Below, one piece after another: positions 60,773 through 64,000 of a stretch of 64,000 nucleotides of DNA (its first letter is position 1; every line of letters begins with the position of its first letter). Made by a program: the position numbers and the translations under genes. The stretch is from the NCBI GenBank assembly GCA_947502765.1, contig CANNBA010000009.1, positions 1 through 64,000 of the forward strand. Reading direction: 5' to 3'. A model generated the notes under the pieces. It had not been told where the DNA came from and ran no database searches. It saw only the letters and a list, made by a program, of their open reading frames with translations. The stretch comes from BACL11 sp945865535. Its GTDB lineage: Bacteria; Bacteroidota; Bacteroidia; Flavobacteriales; BACL11.

Positions 60773-61783
60773 CTATTCGCGAAGCAGGCGACGAATCTCT
60801 TTTGCGACCAGTTCAGCAGTAACCCCGACCATGCATAACTGGTAGACACTCTGTGAACATGCCCCTCTTCCATCTTTAGTACAAGGTCTACAAGCAAGAT
60901 CCATTTCTATCGTTACAATCTGCTCACTTGTGGTAAACCCAAACGCAGTAGGGCCCATTAATGAGATGGCCTTAACTCCCAACACATCAGCAACATGCAA
61001 TAATCCTGTATCTGCAGATACCACAAGAGAAGACTGCTCTATTAATGCACAACTCTCAACAAGAGAGAGCTTGCCTGCAAGGTTTTGCACCTTTGTAGGA
61101 CTAATCGCTTTTAATTCCTCACAGAAAGTATCTTCTTTACCTCCAAGAATTATGAAGGATCTCTCCGGCATTAAAGTGATGAGCTTTTTCCAATGATCCA
61201 AAGGCCATCTTTTCATCTCCCATGCCGCAGAAGGAACTAGAACAATAAGGTTCGTATTTTTCAAGAAAGGAAGCACTTTTTGACGGTTTTCTTTAGTAAA
61301 ATTCCAGGATACCATTTTTTGTCTTGTGCTAGGAAGTATCTCCCACTTCTTCAAAGGACGGAAGAAAGATTCAATACCTCTAAATGGCCAAGGAAAAGTA
61401 TTAATCCGGAATGAAAAAAGCAGAATTCTTTTCAAACGATCTTTTGGTCTTTTCAACCAGTGTGGCCTCTTCGCAAGAGTCATTCTTAAGTAAATAGAGA
61501 GCAGATTTGAACGCAAATTATTGTGAGCATCATAAACATGATCATATTTTTCAAAACGCAGATTCTTGGCCAGCTTCAAAAGCCCGACCAATCCTTCTTT
61601 TTTATTAAAAGACCATACATGATTGACATGTGAGTTAAGTTTAACAAGGTAATCAAACTCACTTCTAGTAACCCAGTCAATCTGGGCATCTGGGTATTTC
61701 TGACGGATTAATTCAACCACTGCCGAACACTGGACAATGTCACCAAAACTGGAAAAGCGAATAATTAAAACTTTATTTATCAT
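60773..61783 (-). CDS. Glycosyltransferase family 9 (heptosyltransferase-like), probably imported
   Basis: About 336 residues from the ATG at 61783 (MINKVLIIRFSSFGDIVQ); the ORF to 61807 adds Met-rich upstream codons. The GT9 features are KVLIIRFSSFGDIVQ, YDHVYDAHNNLRSNLL, VLVPSAAWEMKRWPLDHWKK, IILGGKEDTF, SADTGLLHVADVLGVKAISLMGPT (nucleotide-sugar motif) and ACRPCTKDGRGACSQ. It should add a heptose-like sugar to the lipopolysaccharide core. A hand count gives 26 G/C of 60 at 61321-61380 but 14 of 60 at 62041-62100 in the native fragment, so it probably came by transfer and replaced part of the resident gene. Confidence 0.88.
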   Translation of the reverse strand: MINKVLIIRFSSFGDIVQCSAVVELIRQKYPDAQIDWVTRSEFDYLVKLNSHVNHVWSFNKKEGLVGLLKLAKNLRFEKYDHVYDAHNNLRSNLLSIYLRMTLAKRPHWLKRPKDRLKRILLFSFRINTFPWPFRGIESFFRPLKKWEILPSTRQKMVSWNFTKENRQKVLPFLKNTNLIVLVPSAAWEMKRWPLDHWKKLITLMPERSFIILGGKEDTFCEELKAISPTKVQNLAGKLSLVESCALIEQSSLVVSADTGLLHVADVLGVKAISLMGPTAFGFTTSEQIVTIEMDLACRPCTKDGRGACSQSVYQLCMVGVTAELVAKEIRRLLRE

Positions 61784-62255
61784 CATTATCATTTGATAAG
61801 AGACCAAATCCCTCTATAATGGAATCCTTCACAATGGCATTTATATTAAAAAATTTCACAGTATCTAGATACCTATCCACTATGTGAACATCCGGTAAAA
61901 TATTTTTTTTAAAACTTGTTAAAAGAAATTTCTCCCAATTCAATTTATTAAAACTTTTAGCAGCAAATCCTAATCTAATTTTTAAAATTTGAGTTCGTAA
62001 ATTATTATGCAAATCAATTACATAATCATAATTTTCTTTTTTTAAATCAGAAATTACCTCTTTAATAGAATTATTAATTTGAAAGACAGCATCCACATTT
62101 GGATTGTTTTTAAAAAGAGTAACGAAAGGTGCTTTTGTAAGGAAATGAACCTGAGCATTCAACTGTTTTTTTAGCATTCTTACAACAGGAGTTGTAAGCA
62201 CAATATCTCCAATTGAGGAGAATCTTACTACTAATATTTTAAGTGTTTCTTGCAC
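61773..62255 (-). pseudogene. Truncated native GT9 gene (N-terminal fragment)
   Basis: 160 codons. KILVVRFSSIGDIVLTTPVV, VHFLTKAPFVTLFKNNPNVD, YDYVIDLHNNLRTQILKIRLG and VDRYLDTVKFF are the N-terminal half of a flavobacterial GT9 protein of the usual about 340 residues; the nucleotide-sugar-binding half is gone. It stops 11 bases into the start of the higher-GC GT9 gene. Low GC and codon use match the genome. It cannot be a working transferase alone. Confidence 0.75.
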
Positions 62256-62279
62256 AGGGTAAAACTAAGAAATTTATCC

Positions 62280-62287
62280 TAGTTTTG
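62280..62287 (+). promoter_or_regulatory. -7 element upstream of tatD
   Basis: TAGTTTTG matches TAnnTTTG and ends 5 bases before the ATG at 62293, so the transcript would be near-leaderless. Confidence 0.45.
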
Positions 62288-62292
62288 CACTC

Positions 62293-63066
62293 ATGCAATT
62301 TATTGATAGCCACAGCCATTTATATAGCGAACAGTTTGATAAAGACAGATCAAAAGTTGTTTCGGACGCGATAGCACTAGGAGTTACTACTTTTTTATTG
62401 CCAAATATATCAAGTAATTACACTGAAAGAATGCTTACTCTCTGCAGTGAATTTCCAAATAATTGTTTTCCAATGATAGGTTTACATCCTTGTGATGTAA
62501 GGGAAGAAAATTATGATCAAGAAATTGCTCATGTAGTAGAACAATTAGCTGCAGGAAATTACATTGGAGTGGGAGAAATTGGGCTAGATTTATATTGGGA
62601 TAAAACTAATCTAGAAATTCAGAAAAAAGCATTTATTTTTCAAGTAGAATTAGCAAAAAAGCACCAATTACCTATTGCAATTCATGTCCGAGATTCTTTT
62701 AATGAAGCCATTGAGATAATTGAGGGGTTAAATGATGAAACTCTAAGAGGTGTGTTTCATTGCTTTTCTGGAGAGATGAAAGATGCCAAAAAAATAATCG
62801 ATTTAGGAGGATTTTATCTGGGAATTGGAGGGGTATTAACATTTAAAAATTCAGGGCTTGATAAAACAATAGCTGAAATAGATTTAAAACACTTAATTTT
62901 AGAAACAGATGCTCCTTACCTTGCTCCTGCTCCTTTTAGAGGAGAAAGAAATCAAAGCAAGTATCTTATAAATATTGCTGAAAAACTAGCAGAAGTACAT
63001 AACATTAGCATTGAAAGGGTGGCAGAGATTACTACTAAAAATGCAAAACATCTTTTTGGAATATGA
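62293..63066 (+). CDS. TatD-family metal-dependent hydrolase
   Basis: 257 residues. FIDSHSHLYSEQFD supplies the HxH metal site, GLHPCDV, GVGEIGLDLYWDKT the Glu, PIAIHVRDSFNEAI and VFHCFSG the further histidines, and ETDAPYLAPAPFRGERNQ the final Asp. Members are 3'-5' DNases or amidohydrolases. Overlaps the asparaginase gene by 4 bases (ATGA). Confidence 0.93.
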   Translation: MQFIDSHSHLYSEQFDKDRSKVVSDAIALGVTTFLLPNISSNYTERMLTLCSEFPNNCFPMIGLHPCDVREENYDQEIAHVVEQLAAGNYIGVGEIGLDLYWDKTNLEIQKKAFIFQVELAKKHQLPIAIHVRDSFNEAIEIIEGLNDETLRGVFHCFSGEMKDAKKIIDLGGFYLGIGGVLTFKNSGLDKTIAEIDLKHLILETDAPYLAPAPFRGERNQSKYLINIAEKLAEVHNISIERVAEITTKNAKHLFGI

Positions 63067-64000
63067 AGAAAAAAATATTAATGATTTATAGCGGAGGAAC
63101 CATTGGAATGATAAAAGATCCAATGAAAAATACCCTTGTTCCCTTTAATTTTGATAAACTTCTTGAGGCAATTCCTGAGCTCAGAAGTGAACAAATAAAT
63201 TTATCCACTATCAGCACAAAAAAACCAATTGACTCTAGTAATATGAGCCCTAGTAATTGGGTAGAAATTGCAAAACTGATAAGCGATAATTATGCTACAT
63301 ATGATAGCTTTGTAGTTCTGCATGGTACAGATACTATGGCCTATACGGCATCAGCCCTTAGTTTTATGTTAGAAAATTTGAATAAAGCGGTAATACTTAC
63401 AGGCTCTCAAATTCCAATTGGGGAAAGAAGGACAGATGCAAAAGAAAACTTAATTACTTCAGTTGAAATTGCTGGATCAGGAAAAATAAATGAAGTTTGT
63501 ATTTATTTTGAAGATCAACTTTACAGAGGGAATAGAACGGTAAAAGTAAATGCAGAACACTTTGAAGCATTTCGTTCTCCTAATTTTCCTGTTTTGGTAG
63601 AGGCTGGAGTAAATATCAAATACGAAAATTTCTTAAATAAGGTAAGTGGGGTATTTAAAACACATATAAATATTTCAGATGATGTAGCAATTTTAAAATT
63701 ATTTCCTGGTATTACTAGTGCGACTATACAAGCTGTTTTTGATAGTGCCAAAGGAATAGTAATTGAGAGTTTTGGGACGGGCAACGCACCTACCTCATCA
63801 GCATTTTCTCAATTACTTAATAACGCAACTAAAAGTGGAAAGATCTTAGTAAATATTACCCAATGTTTACACGGAAGTGCTGTTTTAGGACACTATGAAA
63901 CAAGCGAACCTTTTGGAAAATCAGGAGTTATTTGTGGAAAGGATATGACTACAGAAGCTGCAATTACCAAATTAATGTTTCTTTTAGGAAAAGGATTAAC
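63063..64000 (+). CDS. Type I L-asparaginase, partial at 3' end
   Basis: The ATG at 63063 is in the ATGA overlap with tatD and the frame is open to the window edge (about 312 residues visible). MKKKILMIYSGGTIGMIKDP carries the first catalytic Thr (GGTIGM), VVLHGTDTMAYTASALSF the second Thr-Asp pair, GSQIPIGERRTDAKENLITS and the LPGIT-like LFPGITSATIQA, SFGTGNAP follow. It hydrolyses asparagine to aspartate and ammonia; the absence of a signal peptide fits the cytoplasmic type I form. The real end is beyond the window. Confidence 0.93.
   Translation, partial: MKKKILMIYSGGTIGMIKDPMKNTLVPFNFDKLLEAIPELRSEQINLSTISTKKPIDSSNMSPSNWVEIAKLISDNYATYDSFVVLHGTDTMAYTASALSFMLENLNKAVILTGSQIPIGERRTDAKENLITSVEIAGSGKINEVCIYFEDQLYRGNRTVKVNAEHFEAFRSPNFPVLVEAGVNIKYENFLNKVSGVFKTHINISDDVAILKLFPGITSATIQAVFDSAKGIVIESFGTGNAPTSSAFSQLLNNATKSGKILVNITQCLHGSAVLGHYETSEPFGKSGVICGKDMTTEAAITKLMFLLGKGL

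Noticed and set aside
1..64000. CRISPR array, prophage, toxin-antitoxin or restriction system
   Set aside because: No regularly spaced repeats and no recognisable genes of these types on either strand.

Overview
The window looks like a chromosome segment of a marine flavobacterium (phylum Bacteroidota). It is very AT-rich and tightly packed. It encodes type IX secretion / gliding proteins (a PorP/SprF-like porin, a PorG-like barrel, a gliding-motility C-terminal-domain protein), a TonB-dependent receptor with a carboxypeptidase-like N-terminal domain, an HU/SPOR protein of the Bacteroidota type, and promoters of the Bacteroidota form TAnnTTTG. A proteorhodopsin and a Blh retinal-forming dioxygenase mark it as a light-using surface-ocean heterotroph. 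The species cannot be named from the sequence alone.

Layout. 1-8,100: start of a secreted protein (cut by the window edge), tRNA-Gln, a large DUF2723 membrane protein, a NodB-type deacetylase, a methyltransferase, exonuclease III and three conserved proteins of unknown role. 8,070-11,200: two GNAT acetyltransferases, a tRNA with anticodon CAT, a HAD phosphatase, a methyltransferase flanked by imperfect 103-bp direct repeats, and methylmalonyl-CoA epimerase. 11,200-17,700: T9SS-related pair, tRNA-Cys, pth-rplY-prs, tRNA-Leu, dCMP deaminase and an S41 protease. 17,700-20,180: two tiny coupled membrane ORFs facing blh and proteorhodopsin. 20,180-32,600: alpha/beta hydrolase, pdxJ, then a long + strand envelope cluster (CBS protein, POTRA barrel, nadK, porG, uppS, bamA, two Skp/OmpH chaperones, murI), a gamma-carbonic-anhydrase-like protein, an Nfu Fe-S carrier and a small barrel.

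32,600-46,090 is the metabolic centrepiece. A dicluster ferredoxin gene diverges from korA-korB (2-oxoacid:ferredoxin oxidoreductase), which runs with a 22-base gap into an 11-gene NDH-1 set, nuoABCDHIJKLMN. The NADH-input genes nuoE, nuoF and nuoG are missing: nuoD overlaps nuoH directly. The most economical reading is that 2-oxoacid oxidation reduces ferredoxin, which feeds a ferredoxin-type proton-pumping complex I. An uncharacterised 111-residue protein closes the operon.

46,100-55,900 (- strand): polyprenyl synthase, rfbA, the classic rplM-rpsI-rpsB-tsf-pyrH-frr translation cluster, kbl, gdhA and dprA. 55,900-64,000: TonB receptor, kdsB, HU/SPOR protein, thioesterase, then a glycosyltransferase-9 locus where a complete gene of higher GC abuts a truncated native-looking copy, followed by tatD and a partial type I asparaginase.

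Most promising observations: the korAB-NDH-1 operon without an NADH module; the repeat-flanked methyltransferase whose repeat differences suggest import from a relative; the hybrid GT9 locus; the 17-bp hairpin between proteorhodopsin and blh; and the coupled micro-ORFs beside them. No CRISPR array, transposase or phage gene was seen.
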